DNA of 11,550 nt from Sulfurovum sp. (GCA_015493425.1 WGDG01000284.1:1-11550), one strand, 5' to 3'. Counted from the stretch's first letter, positions 1-6,055 are shown. Notes: generated by a model not told the origin, from the letters alone. Program-made: numbers and translations.

Positions 1-483
1 AAGATTCGTCGCAGCAATGTAATCGAAATCACTCTTTTTCTGTGTCAGCCAGCCGATCTTCTGCCGTTTGATCTGGGAAAGTGCTTCCTCAGTGTAGTTA
101 GGGTCTTTGAGCAGTTCCGTCAGACGGTCAACACCGTAGTCAAACTCGCTTTTAAGCGAAGAGAGTTCAATGACAAAACTCTCCCTGCCCACCTGCGCAT
201 GCAGATCGACTGCACGGTCATCCAGTTTTTTGGCAAAGCCTACCGCACCGTCTTTTTTGGTGCCTTCATTGAGAAGTTTCGAAGCCATATCTGCCTGGCC
301 GTCTTTTGCGTTGCTCAAGTGCCCTGCATTGGTAAAAACAAGCTGCATGGAAACAATGGGCAGCGTTTTGCTCTCTTCAAAAATAACCGGTACCTGAGTC
401 TCTTTATAGTTCAATTTCTGTATGGTCTCTGCCATGAGTGTTCCTTGCAATAATACAAATAATACAATAACTATTTTTTTCAA
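1..483 (-). CDS. M16 (insulinase-like) peptidase homologue, N-terminal part, probably non-catalytic
   Basis: The first 161 codons of a minus-strand gene that continues past the left edge. A basic-hydrophobic N-terminus (KKIVIVLFVLLQGTLMA, residues 2-18) looks like a signal peptide, probably cleaved before ETIQ, so the product should be exported to the periplasm. The rest reads as an M16 N-terminal domain: the strand PIVSMQLVFTNAG (42-54), then DGQADMASKLLNEGT (61-75), where active members have a HxxEH zinc motif. Here the three ligand positions appear to be Asp65, Ser68 and Lys69, so zinc catalysis is unlikely. Families of this kind often pair an inactive with an active subunit. I chose the TTG at 483 because GGAGA lies 7 bases upstream; an in-frame ATG at 495 has no ribosome site and sits inside a repeat. 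It lies downstream of mqnC, an arrangement I recall from Campylobacter. The family call is fairly firm; the partner is unknown. Confidence 0.72.
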   Translation of the reverse strand, partial: MKKIVIVLFVLLQGTLMAETIQKLNYKETQVPVIFEESKTLPIVSMQLVFTNAGHLSNAKDGQADMASKLLNEGTKKDGAVGFAKKLDDRAVDLHAQVGRESFVIELSSLKSEFDYGVDRLTELLKDPNYTEEALSQIKRQKIGWLTQKKSDFDYIAATNL

Positions 484-494
484 TCTTCTCTCCA

Positions 495-551
495 TAGGGT
501 GCGTAACTACGCACCAAAACAATAGAAGGTGCATGGGTTACGCACCCTACA
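495..551. repeat. REP-like inverted pair of palindromes
   Basis: Two palindromic units face each other in the gap between mqnC and the peptidase gene. One is a near-perfect hairpin, GGTGCGTA-AC-TACGCACC (498-515). The other is a shorter GGTGC...GCACC hairpin (528-546) ending in CACCCTACA. The outer arms TAGGGTGCGTAAC (495-507) and GTTACGCACCCTA (537-549) are a perfect 13-base inverted repeat. Read on the minus strand, the unit next to mqnC starts TGTAGGGTG, the same head as the palindrome at 2518-2544. A GTAG head plus an imperfect hairpin in an intergenic gap is the layout of REP/BIME elements mobilised by RAYT transposases. That identity is inference; a role in mRNA 3'-end stability or processing is possible. 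Confidence 0.7.
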
Positions 552-553
552 GG

Positions 554-1615
554 TTAATACCTTTCCAGTATCTCATATGCCGTATTCCGCTTGGCAGGAT
601 TCTCCCCGACATCTTTAATGAGGCGGATCATCTCTTCCTGGTTCATCTGGTTTTTGGCTCCTGCGGCAGAAACGACATTTTCTTCCATCATGGTTGATCC
701 CAGGTCATTCGCACCAAAAAGCAGAGCCATCTGTCCAATATAACTTCCCTGAGTAACCCATGAACTCTGAATGTTAGGGACATTATCCAAAAAGAGGCGT
801 GCTACGGCAAGGTAGCGCAGGTACTGGTTGGAAGTAGTTTTGGTAATGGTCGGTAATTCACGTTTGAGCTGTGTATTATCACTTTGGTAACTCCACATAA
901 TAAATGCTCTAAAGCCGCCTGTCTCATCCTGCAACTGGCGTACATAGTCCCAATGCTCCACAATCTCGCGTGTCGTTTCTACCGTCCCGTACATCATGGT
1001 TGCCGTGGACTTGATGCCCAGCTTGTGTGCCTCACGGTGCACCTCCAGCCAGGTATCTTTGTCCAGCTTCTTGGGTGCGATGATGTCACGCACACGGTCA
1101 CTGAGTATCTCAGCACCCGCACCGGGGATAGAGCTGAGCCCCTTGGCCTTGAGCCGTGCCAGTACTTCAGAGATGGAGAGGTTGGAGCGGCGTGCGATAT
1201 AGTCTATCTCAATCGCGGAGAAGCCGTGAATGGTAACCTGAGGGTACTTCTGATGGATATGTTCGACAAGATCTTCATACCACTCTATCTCCAGCTTGGG
1301 GTGTACCCCACCCTGAAAAAGAATCTGCGTACCGCCGATGGCGAGCAGCTCTTCGATCTTCTGATCAATCTCATCAAATGAGAGGATGTAGGCATCTTCT
1401 TTTTTCTCGTGGGTATAGAAGGCACAGAATTTGCAGTCGACCCAGCAGATGTTGGTGTAGTTGATGTTTCTGTCTACGACGAAGGTCGTTACTTTTTTAG
1501 GGTGCAGTTCACGTTTTTTTGCCAACGCCATCTTACCGAGTGTCTTTAAATCGGCCTTTTCAATGAGCTCGACTGCCTCATCGATGCTCATACGTTTTGT
1601 CATATTCATTGTCAT
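554..1615 (-). CDS. mqnC: Cyclic dehypoxanthine futalosine synthase (radical SAM), menaquinone biosynthesis
   Basis: A radical-SAM enzyme of 353 residues. The cluster-binding motif CxxxCxxC is Cys57, Cys61 and Cys64 (CWVDCKFC). Other family blocks are GGVHPKLEIEWYEDL (about 101-115), GLSSIPGAGAEIL and the C-terminal ENVVSAAGA. These fit MqnC better than its relative MqnE, which has a different sequence at the GGVHP block. MqnC cyclises dehypoxanthine futalosine to the cyclic form in the futalosine route to menaquinone, the respiratory quinone of Campylobacterota, acting in the cytoplasm. Start choice is uncertain because ATG occurs at codons 1, 3, 5 and 9; I keep the first, preceded by a weak AGGG about 9 bases upstream. 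It lies 24 bases after nusB and is followed by a repeat pair and the M16 peptidase homologue, so co-transcription is likely. Confidence 0.92.
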   Translation of the reverse strand: MTMNMTKRMSIDEAVELIEKADLKTLGKMALAKKRELHPKKVTTFVVDRNINYTNICWVDCKFCAFYTHEKKEDAYILSFDEIDQKIEELLAIGGTQILFQGGVHPKLEIEWYEDLVEHIHQKYPQVTIHGFSAIEIDYIARRSNLSISEVLARLKAKGLSSIPGAGAEILSDRVRDIIAPKKLDKDTWLEVHREAHKLGIKSTATMMYGTVETTREIVEHWDYVRQLQDETGGFRAFIMWSYQSDNTQLKRELPTITKTTSNQYLRYLAVARLFLDNVPNIQSSWVTQGSYIGQMALLFGANDLGSTMMEENVVSAAGAKNQMNQEEMIRLIKDVGENPAKRNTAYEILERY

Positions 1616-1639
1616 CTATTTCACCCTACTTTCTATCTG

Positions 1640-2032
1640 CTATTTCCCAATCGCATCCAAAACGCCGTTGATGAACTTAGGCGACTTGTCATCTGCAAGC
1701 GCTTTGGCAAGTTCAACAGCTTCATTGATGATAATGGCACGGTCTGTCTTTGCCACGAGTATTTCATAGGCACCAAGGCGTAAAATGGCCTTTTCTACTT
1801 TTCCAATGCTGTCATAGTCCCAATCGGTCAAATGCTTCTCTATCTCTTTGTCGATCATATCAAGGTTTTCAATAGTACCGTTAAAGAGCTGATGGGAAAA
1901 TTCACGCTGCTTGTTGCGGATTTTGTCCTCTTCCAGGATCTCGTCAGAGAATTTCGCGATATTTTCATTGCCAAGGTCGTAGGCATAAAGCAGCCCAACC
2001 ACAGCAGTACGTGCCTGATGTCGTGTTGCCAT
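1640..2032 (-). CDS. nusB: Transcription antitermination factor NusB
   Basis: A protein of 130 residues, within the usual NusB size. The N-terminus MATRHQARTAVVGLLYAYD matches the family's RxxAR...LLYxxD helix that contacts boxA RNA and NusE/S10. The C-terminal half, from RLGAYEILVAKTDRAIIINEA to KFINGVLDAI, is the typical all-helical NusB signature (E.L....AII.NEAVELAK, F.NGVLD.I). NusB joins NusE on boxA and promotes antitermination of rRNA operons. Its ATG shares one base with the ribH stop codon (TAATG on the minus strand), so translation is probably coupled. Order ribH-nusB is conserved in Campylobacterota as I recall it. The stop is TAG. Confidence 0.95.
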   Translation of the reverse strand: MATRHQARTAVVGLLYAYDLGNENIAKFSDEILEEDKIRNKQREFSHQLFNGTIENLDMIDKEIEKHLTDWDYDSIGKVEKAILRLGAYEILVAKTDRAIIINEAVELAKALADDKSPKFINGVLDAIGK

Positions 2033-2499
2033 TAGTTCAACTCTCCGTACAGATTGATCAGTTCAATAAGGCTCACCATCGCTTCGGCACCTTTGTTGCC
2101 GGCTTTCGTACCGGCACGCTCGATTGCCTGTTCGATGCTGTCAACCGTCAGCACTCCAAAGGTTGCAGGCTTGCCGTGTTTGAGTGTGACATTGGCCACC
2201 CCTTTGGTTGCCTCCGCAGAGACATAGTCAAAGTGCGGTGTCGCACCGCGGATAACCGCCCCCAGACAGCACACTGCATCGTACTTGCCAGAAGCCAGTG
2301 CTTTATCCAGTGCAAACGGGATCTCGAACGCTCCGGGAACCAGAATGAGATCCAGATCGTCAGGGTTTCCCCCGTGTCTTGCGTAGGCATCCTTCGCACC
2401 TTCTACCAGTCTGTCTGTAATGAAATGGTTGAAGCGTGCATTAATAATCGCCACTTTTTTACTTTTGTCAACCGAAAGGTTTCCTTCTACAATTTTCAT
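2032..2499 (-). CDS. ribH: 6,7-dimethyl-8-ribityllumazine synthase
   Basis: A protein of 155 residues, the standard size for lumazine synthase, which condenses 5-amino-6-ribitylamino-uracil with 3,4-dihydroxy-2-butanone 4-phosphate in the penultimate step of riboflavin synthesis. Visible blocks: ARFNHFITD (21-29), the substrate loop PGAFEIP (55-61), GAVIRGATPHFDYV (80-93) with the catalytic His89, FGVLT (114-118) and ERAGTKAGNKGAEA (127-140). The enzyme assembles as pentamers or icosahedral capsids in the cytoplasm. The ATG at 2499 has AAGGA 7 bases upstream. That ribosome site lies only a few bases beyond a 9-base-pair hairpin (2518-2539), so folding there could affect ribH translation. It overlaps nusB by one base downstream. 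Confidence 0.96.
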   Translation of the reverse strand: MKIVEGNLSVDKSKKVAIINARFNHFITDRLVEGAKDAYARHGGNPDDLDLILVPGAFEIPFALDKALASGKYDAVCCLGAVIRGATPHFDYVSAEATKGVANVTLKHGKPATFGVLTVDSIEQAIERAGTKAGNKGAEAMVSLIELINLYGELN

Positions 2500-2517
2500 G
2501 TTTATCCTTTATTCATT

Positions 2518-2544
2518 GGTGTTGTGAGGACACAACACCCTACA
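2518..2544. repeat. REP-like palindrome between kdsA and ribH
   Basis: A perfect 9-base-pair hairpin, GGTGTTGTG (2518-2526), loop AGGA, CACAACACC (2531-2539), followed by CTACA. On the minus strand it reads TGTAGGGTG then the palindrome, the same head as the unit at 528-551, although the stem sequence differs. Shared head with a variable, self-complementary body is what REP-like families show. It occupies most of the kdsA-ribH gap and ends about 7 bases upstream of the ribH ribosome site. There is no T-run after it on the transcribed strand, so it is not a standard intrinsic terminator. Confidence 0.6.
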
Positions 2545-2552
2545 TAATTTTA

Positions 2553-3353
2553 TTACTCAACAATAGAGCGAATTGCATCGATTTGTTCAATGAGTGTATC
2601 AAGTTTTTGCAATTGTATCATATTCGGCCCGTCACTCAAAGCGATACTCGGGTCAAAATGGGTTTCAAAGAAGAACCCGTCCACACCTACCGCTGCTGCC
2701 GCACGTGAGAGGTAGGGTACAAAACTGCTGTCACCGCCGCTGCTTGCACCGCCGCTTGCAGGCATTTGTACTGAATGGGTCGCATCGAATACCACAGGGG
2801 CGAACTGGCGCATCGTCACGAGTCCCCTCATATCGACTACGAGATTGCCATAGCCGAAGGTTGTACCGCGTTCTGTCAGCCATACTCCATATTTTTGTGC
2901 ATTTTCATAACTGACTTCACCATCAAAGCCGCGTGTTTTCAGCACTTTTGCAACAGAGTGTTCCATGGCAGCAGGAGCGAGAAACTGCCCTTTTTTAATG
3001 TTGACAACGGCATCTGTCTTTGCCGCAGCGACCAAGAGGTCTGTCTGTCGGCATAGAAAAGCGGGAATCTGCAGCACATCTGCCACTTCAGCCACAGCAG
3101 CAGGCTGGGTATAGTCGTGTACATCGGTCAATATCTTATAGCCAAACTGCTCCTTGACTTCAGACAGCATCTTCAGCCCTTCTTCAAGTCCAGGCCCTCT
3201 AAAACTGCCAAGGCTGGTACGGTTGGCTTTGTCAAAACTTGCTTTAAAATAAAATTCTTTGGTACAGTCTTCATGGTATTTGCCCAGTGACTCGGCAATA
3301 CGCATGACATTATCACGACTCTCCAGCACACAGGGTCCGGCAATCAGTATCAT
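2553..3353 (-). CDS. kdsA: 3-deoxy-D-manno-octulosonate-8-phosphate synthase, metal-dependent type
   Basis: An enzyme of 266 residues that condenses phosphoenolpyruvate with arabinose 5-phosphate to Kdo 8-phosphate, the first committed step to the Kdo of inner-core lipopolysaccharide. Blocks: AGPCVLESRD (5-14), FKASFDKANR (36-45), FRGPGLEEGL (51-60), TDVHD (76-80), the arabinose-phosphate site AFLCRQTDLL (98-107), FGYGNLVVDMRG (166-177) and the DATH strand. Cys8, His193, Glu230 and Asp241 match the spacing of the four metal ligands of the Aquifex enzyme, so this is the metal-requiring class; E. coli has Asn in place of the Cys. The start ATG has AAGGA 7 bases upstream, set in the 9-base gap after the transporter stop. 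kdsA is followed by ribH and nusB. Confidence 0.96.
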   Translation of the reverse strand: MILIAGPCVLESRDNVMRIAESLGKYHEDCTKEFYFKASFDKANRTSLGSFRGPGLEEGLKMLSEVKEQFGYKILTDVHDYTQPAAVAEVADVLQIPAFLCRQTDLLVAAAKTDAVVNIKKGQFLAPAAMEHSVAKVLKTRGFDGEVSYENAQKYGVWLTERGTTFGYGNLVVDMRGLVTMRQFAPVVFDATHSVQMPASGGASSGGDSSFVPYLSRAAAAVGVDGFFFETHFDPSIALSDGPNMIQLQKLDTLIEQIDAIRSIVE

Positions 3354-3362
3354 ACTTTATCC

Positions 3363-4265
3363 TTACGGTTTTTCTTTGATCAGCGCAACGATCAGCCCTG
3401 ATGTAATGACCAATATTATACCCAAAACCGTCCAAAAATCGGGTATGGGATCGCCAAGTGCTATGCCGATGAACATTCCGAAGACAATATTGGTGTAGCT
3501 GATGGTACCTACAATCCCCGCTTTGGTCAGTTCATACGCTTTGGTCATCAGCAGTTGTGACACCGTTGCACTCGTACCTACCGCAACAATGTAGAACCAC
3601 TGAATACCTTTTGGCATCTCAAACGGCGCGATGATCCAGTCCCACTCGCTGCCCACACTTGCAACACTTCCTATGGCCATAAAAAGCAGCGGCCCCAGTG
3701 TGCCGACCAGCATAAAGCTCATCACAATGGCACGGGTATCGTAATAACGGCGAAGCTCCCGTATGGAGGTATAGGCAAGTGCCGCACCGATACCGGAGAA
3801 GATCCCCAGAATGTCATACTTGTCAAATCCGCCGTTTTCAGGCTGTGCGATGAGTATGATGCCGGTAAATCCGAGTATGAGCGCAATAATGGCGCTCCAG
3901 TGCAGTTTTTCCCGCAAAAATATCCAGGCAAAAAATGCCACAAAAAGCGGCGATGTTTTGTTGTAGGTAATCGCCTCACCCAGCGGTATCTTCCCCATAA
4001 TGTAAAAGTAGGCAAGCAGGGCAAGAAAGCCCATGGCACCCCGGAAGAAAAGCAGTAACGGCTTGCCGCCCTGCTGTTTGAGCGGTACTTTCCAGATGGC
4101 CAGGGCAATAATGACCACCCCGAAAATATTACGGAAAAAGGTTACTTCAAGTGCAGGAAGCTGTTGTGTCAGCAGTTTGGCAAACCCACCCATCATAGCG
4201 AAGGTAAGAGAAGCCAGCAGCATCAGCACAATGCCCCGGTCAAGATTTTTGATGTGTTCTTTCAT
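3363..4265 (-). CDS. EamA/RhaT-type drug-metabolite transporter family membrane protein
   Basis: A 300-residue integral membrane protein with about ten hydrophobic segments in two repeated EamA halves (about 11-141 and 150-296). The first half has the usual motifs: a cytoplasmic N-terminus, RNIFG (45-49) after segment 2, FRGAMGF (74-80), and the PLGEAITYNKTSPLFVAFFAWIFLREKL stretch around 94-121. The second half repeats the pattern and ends with a short lysine-rich tail. I start at ATG 4265 (MKEHIKNLDRG) rather than at the in-frame ATG at 4340: the extra 25 residues are not hydrophobic in a family-like way and GGAA lies just before 4265. The substrate cannot be read from the sequence; this family exports metabolites, amino acids or nucleotide-type compounds. 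Position 9 bases upstream of kdsA suggests a shared transcript rather than a shared function. Confidence 0.85.
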   Translation of the reverse strand: MKEHIKNLDRGIVLMLLASLTFAMMGGFAKLLTQQLPALEVTFFRNIFGVVIIALAIWKVPLKQQGGKPLLLFFRGAMGFLALLAYFYIMGKIPLGEAITYNKTSPLFVAFFAWIFLREKLHWSAIIALILGFTGIILIAQPENGGFDKYDILGIFSGIGAALAYTSIRELRRYYDTRAIVMSFMLVGTLGPLLFMAIGSVASVGSEWDWIIAPFEMPKGIQWFYIVAVGTSATVSQLLMTKAYELTKAGIVGTISYTNIVFGMFIGIALGDPIPDFWTVLGIILVITSGLIVALIKEKP

Positions 4266-4301
4266 GTATTCCGTTTCTACAAAACTGCTTTTTTTCGCGA
4301 A

Positions 4302-4307
4302 AGTGTA
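4302..4307 (-). promoter_or_regulatory. Weak -10 candidate for the EamA-kdsA-ribH-nusB-mqnC run
   Basis: On the minus strand the leader of the transporter gene contains TATGC followed by TACACT, about 37 bases before the ATG at 4265. No -35 box at normal spacing is convincing, though T-rich stretches lie upstream, as is usual in Campylobacterota. It is the only plausible -10 I see between the divergent genes in this direction, and the call is weak. Confidence 0.35.
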
Positions 4308-4367
4308 GCATAAATCGGTGTAAAACAGATGAAAGCACACTCAACTCTTTTCTAATCTACAAACAGC

Positions 4368-4373
4368 TATAAT
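4368..4373 (+). promoter_or_regulatory. TATAAT -10 box upstream of the fused MNT-HEPN gene
   Basis: A perfect TATAAT within GCTATAATAAC, 25 bases before the ATG at 4399. The region upstream is T/A-rich (tcttttctaatc) with no clear TTGACA, in keeping with the main sigma factor of Campylobacterota. Transcription would begin near 4380, giving a short leader of about 20 bases that carries the strong AGGGGAG ribosome site (4387-4393). Confidence 0.65.
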
Positions 4374-4398
4374 AACTCTATAAAACAGGGGAGTCAGT

Positions 4399-5148
4399 AT
4401 GCGCATAACACTACATGAAGCAGAACACATTGTAAAATGCGCACACACCGTTTTTGGAAGTGACTCCCGGGTCATACTTTTTGGAAGCAGAGTGGACGAC
4501 ACGGCACAAGGCGGCGACATAGACCTCTACATTCAGACAAGTGACCACACCGATCTTTTGGGAAAGAAGCTTCGTTATTTGCAACTTTTGGAAGATGTTC
4601 TGGGAGAGCAGAAAATCGATGTCGTTTTCAACAAAAATGCTGACAGAGTTATCGAAAAAGAGGCTATGGAGAAAGGAATCCCCTTGGATATCGATCAGAT
4701 CAAATTTACCAAGTACTTCAACGAATGCGAAAAACATATTCAACGCATCAATGAAGCCTATGAGGACATGCGAGACATCATTCCTCTGACAGTAGAAAGA
4801 TACAAAAACCTGACAAAAGACCAGGTTCAGGACATCGATCAGTATATTTTCCGTTTTTCAAAACTTCAGGATACCATGGGTGACAAACTCTTCAGGCTGG
4901 TACTGCAACGTTATGAAGGAACGAATGAATCTCTTCCTTTTAGAGACATCCTGAACAAACTTGAAAAGTATGGGTGCATAAACTCTGCAAAAGAGTGGAC
5001 ATACTTACGCAAACTGCGCAACGAAATAGCCCATCAGTACGATGATGAAGCAGAAGAGATGACACAAGCCATTAATGCCCTTCTGACACAAAAAAAGATC
5101 ATCATCGATATCTATACAAAACTCAAAGCGTGCGTGCAGGCAAGTTAA
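4399..5148 (+). CDS. Fused minimal nucleotidyltransferase (MNT)-HEPN protein, putative toxin-antitoxin or defence
   Basis: A 249-residue protein that joins two domains normally made separately. Residues 1 to about 97 are a minimal polymerase-beta-type nucleotidyltransferase: ILFGSRVDD (26-34), GGDIDLYI (38-45) with acidic Asp40 and Asp42, and the third acidic residue Asp74 in KIDVVF. Residues 100-249 are helical and end in RNEIAHQY (207-214), the HEPN RNase signature RX4HxY with Arg207, His212 and Tyr214. In the HepT/MntA toxin-antitoxin type, MntA attaches AMP to that tyrosine and silences the HEPN RNase; here both activities would sit in one chain. It has its own promoter candidate and ribosome site. 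A two-gene version follows directly. The role is inference: it could be a self-controlled toxin, a defence protein, or an antitoxin acting on the neighbouring HEPN protein. Confidence 0.8.
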   Translation: MRITLHEAEHIVKCAHTVFGSDSRVILFGSRVDDTAQGGDIDLYIQTSDHTDLLGKKLRYLQLLEDVLGEQKIDVVFNKNADRVIEKEAMEKGIPLDIDQIKFTKYFNECEKHIQRINEAYEDMRDIIPLTVERYKNLTKDQVQDIDQYIFRFSKLQDTMGDKLFRLVLQRYEGTNESLPFRDILNKLEKYGCINSAKEWTYLRKLRNEIAHQYDDEAEEMTQAINALLTQKKIIIDIYTKLKACVQAS

Positions 5149-5206
5149 ACTACAGCTTTCCCTTAGCCCTCAGTACAAGTTCATTTTTCATCCCCCCGTT
5201 ATTTTA

Positions 5207-5215
5207 TGATAAAAT
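5207..5215 (+). promoter_or_regulatory. Extended -10 promoter candidate for the split MNT/HEPN pair
   Basis: TGATAAAAT, an extended -10 (TG-n-TAAAAT) in the 104-base gap after the fused gene. It lies about 37 bases before the ATG at 5253, preceded by a T-rich stretch. It would let the two-gene module be expressed independently of the fused gene. I see no hairpin-plus-T-run terminator between the two modules, so read-through is also possible. Confidence 0.5.
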
Positions 5216-5252
5216 ACAGATTAAGAAATTTGAATGTTTCAGGAGAGAGCAG

Positions 5253-5537
5253 ATGAGACTTTCCAATGATGAGATCCGTGTACTCAAAAACAAGCTTTAT
5301 TCTCTTTCAAACAGAGCAAAACTGTATCTTTTCGGAAGCCGTGTAGATGACACAAAAAAGGGTGGGGATATTGATTTGCTTATTATAGACGACACACTCA
5401 GCAAAAAAGATTTAAGGGTGTTAAGGGTTGAGTTTTTTAAGTATTTTGGTGAGCAGAAGCTGGATATTGTACTTGACAATGGAGAACTCAAAACACCCTT
5501 CGTAAAACATATTTTAAAAAAGGCAGTTTTACTGTGA
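5253..5537 (+). CDS. MntA-type minimal nucleotidyltransferase, putative antitoxin
   Basis: A 94-residue single-domain nucleotidyltransferase. It contains LYLFGSRVDD (24-33), GGDIDLLI (37-44) with Asp39 and Asp41, and the third acidic residue Asp71 in KLDIVL. The GSRVDDT...GGDIDL core is almost the same as in the fused gene just upstream, so the two are clearly paralogous. In the known HepT/MntA type the MNT protein uses ATP to adenylylate the tyrosine of the HEPN partner and neutralises it. The ATG at 5253 is chosen because AGGAG lies 7 bases before it; an in-frame ATG at 5130 would overlap the previous gene and add 41 residues outside the fold. Its stop overlaps the next start by one base (TGATG). 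It appears more A/T-rich than the fused gene. Confidence 0.8.
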   Translation: MRLSNDEIRVLKNKLYSLSNRAKLYLFGSRVDDTKKGGDIDLLIIDDTLSKKDLRVLRVEFFKYFGEQKLDIVLDNGELKTPFVKHILKKAVLL

Positions 5538-5968
5538 TGAGAGAAAAACTTAGTTTGGATAAACAACTCCTTGAAAAGCAATTGTTTTGGATAGATATTT
5601 CATATAATGAATGTACCAAAATCGGAGTGAAAGACAAATACAGTATAGATGAATTTGGCAAGTTTGAAACGTTGTGCAGTCGATATTCAAGAGGCATAGA
5701 TTTTTTAATTAGAAAAATGTTTAGAACACTCGATGAATATGAGTTTGAAAACCAGGGTACGCTTGTGGATGTCGTTAACAATGCCCATAAAAGAGGTTTG
5801 TTTGAAAATATTGAAACCTTAAGAATAATGAAAGATGTTCGCAACACTATCGTACATGAATATATTGAAGATGAATTGGTAGAAGTGTTTGAAGAGGTAC
5901 TTGAATATACAGAACAACTTATAAAGATTATCAATACGACCCTACAATATATAGAGAATATTAAATAA
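5537..5968 (+). CDS. HepT-type HEPN protein, putative RNase toxin
   Basis: A 143-residue, mostly helical protein ending in the HEPN RNase signature RNTIVHEY (102-109): Arg102, Asn103, His107 and Tyr109, the complete RX4HxY pattern. HEPN toxins of this kind dimerise and cut RNA; the tyrosine is the residue adenylylated by MntA partners. The ATG at 5537 overlaps the stop of the nucleotidyltransferase gene (TGATG), so translation is coupled and antitoxin is made first, as is usual. A GTG directly before it (5534) is an alternative start adding one residue. Local base composition is strongly A/T-rich (about 27% G+C in 5581-5640 by my count). Toxicity is inferred from family, not shown by the sequence. 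Confidence 0.8.
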   Translation: MREKLSLDKQLLEKQLFWIDISYNECTKIGVKDKYSIDEFGKFETLCSRYSRGIDFLIRKMFRTLDEYEFENQGTLVDVVNNAHKRGLFENIETLRIMKDVRNTIVHEYIEDELVEVFEEVLEYTEQLIKIINTTLQYIENIK

Positions 5969-6009
5969 TGAAATCCTTACCTTCCCCTCTACACTAATAA
6001 TCTTTTCGC

Positions 6010-6015
6010 TATAAT
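6010..6015 (+). promoter_or_regulatory. TATAAT -10 box of the galU-rml polysaccharide operon
   Basis: TTCGCTATAATATATCC holds a consensus TATAAT in the 140-base gap between the HEPN gene and galU. No good -35 hexamer is visible 17 bases upstream, as often in this phylum. Transcription would start near 6022 and give a leader of about 85 bases that includes GGGGGAGG (6037-6044), a possible 18-codon open frame and a degenerate heptamer repeat. With no further obvious promoter until the right edge and very tight gene spacing, it could drive the whole cluster. Confidence 0.6.
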
Positions 6016-6055
6016 ATATCCAATAATTTTACAGCCGGGGGAGGCATTTCAGCTA

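Noticed and set aside
554..1381. Long plus-strand open frame over mqnC (884-1381) and others over nusB, ribH and kdsA
   Set aside because: They lie opposite clearly recognisable genes, have no family resemblance and no ribosome sites; antisense shadows.
2518..2540. Intrinsic terminator between kdsA and ribH
   Set aside because: The hairpin is perfect, but on the transcribed strand it is followed by AATGAAT, not a T-run, and ribH follows at once.
4266..4340. 25-residue N-terminal extension of the EamA transporter from ATG 4340
   Set aside because: It would cover the promoter region, lacks a ribosome site and adds residues outside the family fold; ATG 4265 fits better.
5130..5252. 41-residue N-terminal extension of the split MNT protein
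   Set aside because: It would overlap the fused gene and run across the extended -10 box; the ATG at 5253 has a good AGGAG.
5149..5252. Terminator or small RNA between the two MNT-HEPN modules
   Set aside because: No stable hairpin with a T-run; only the extended -10 and a ribosome site could be supported.
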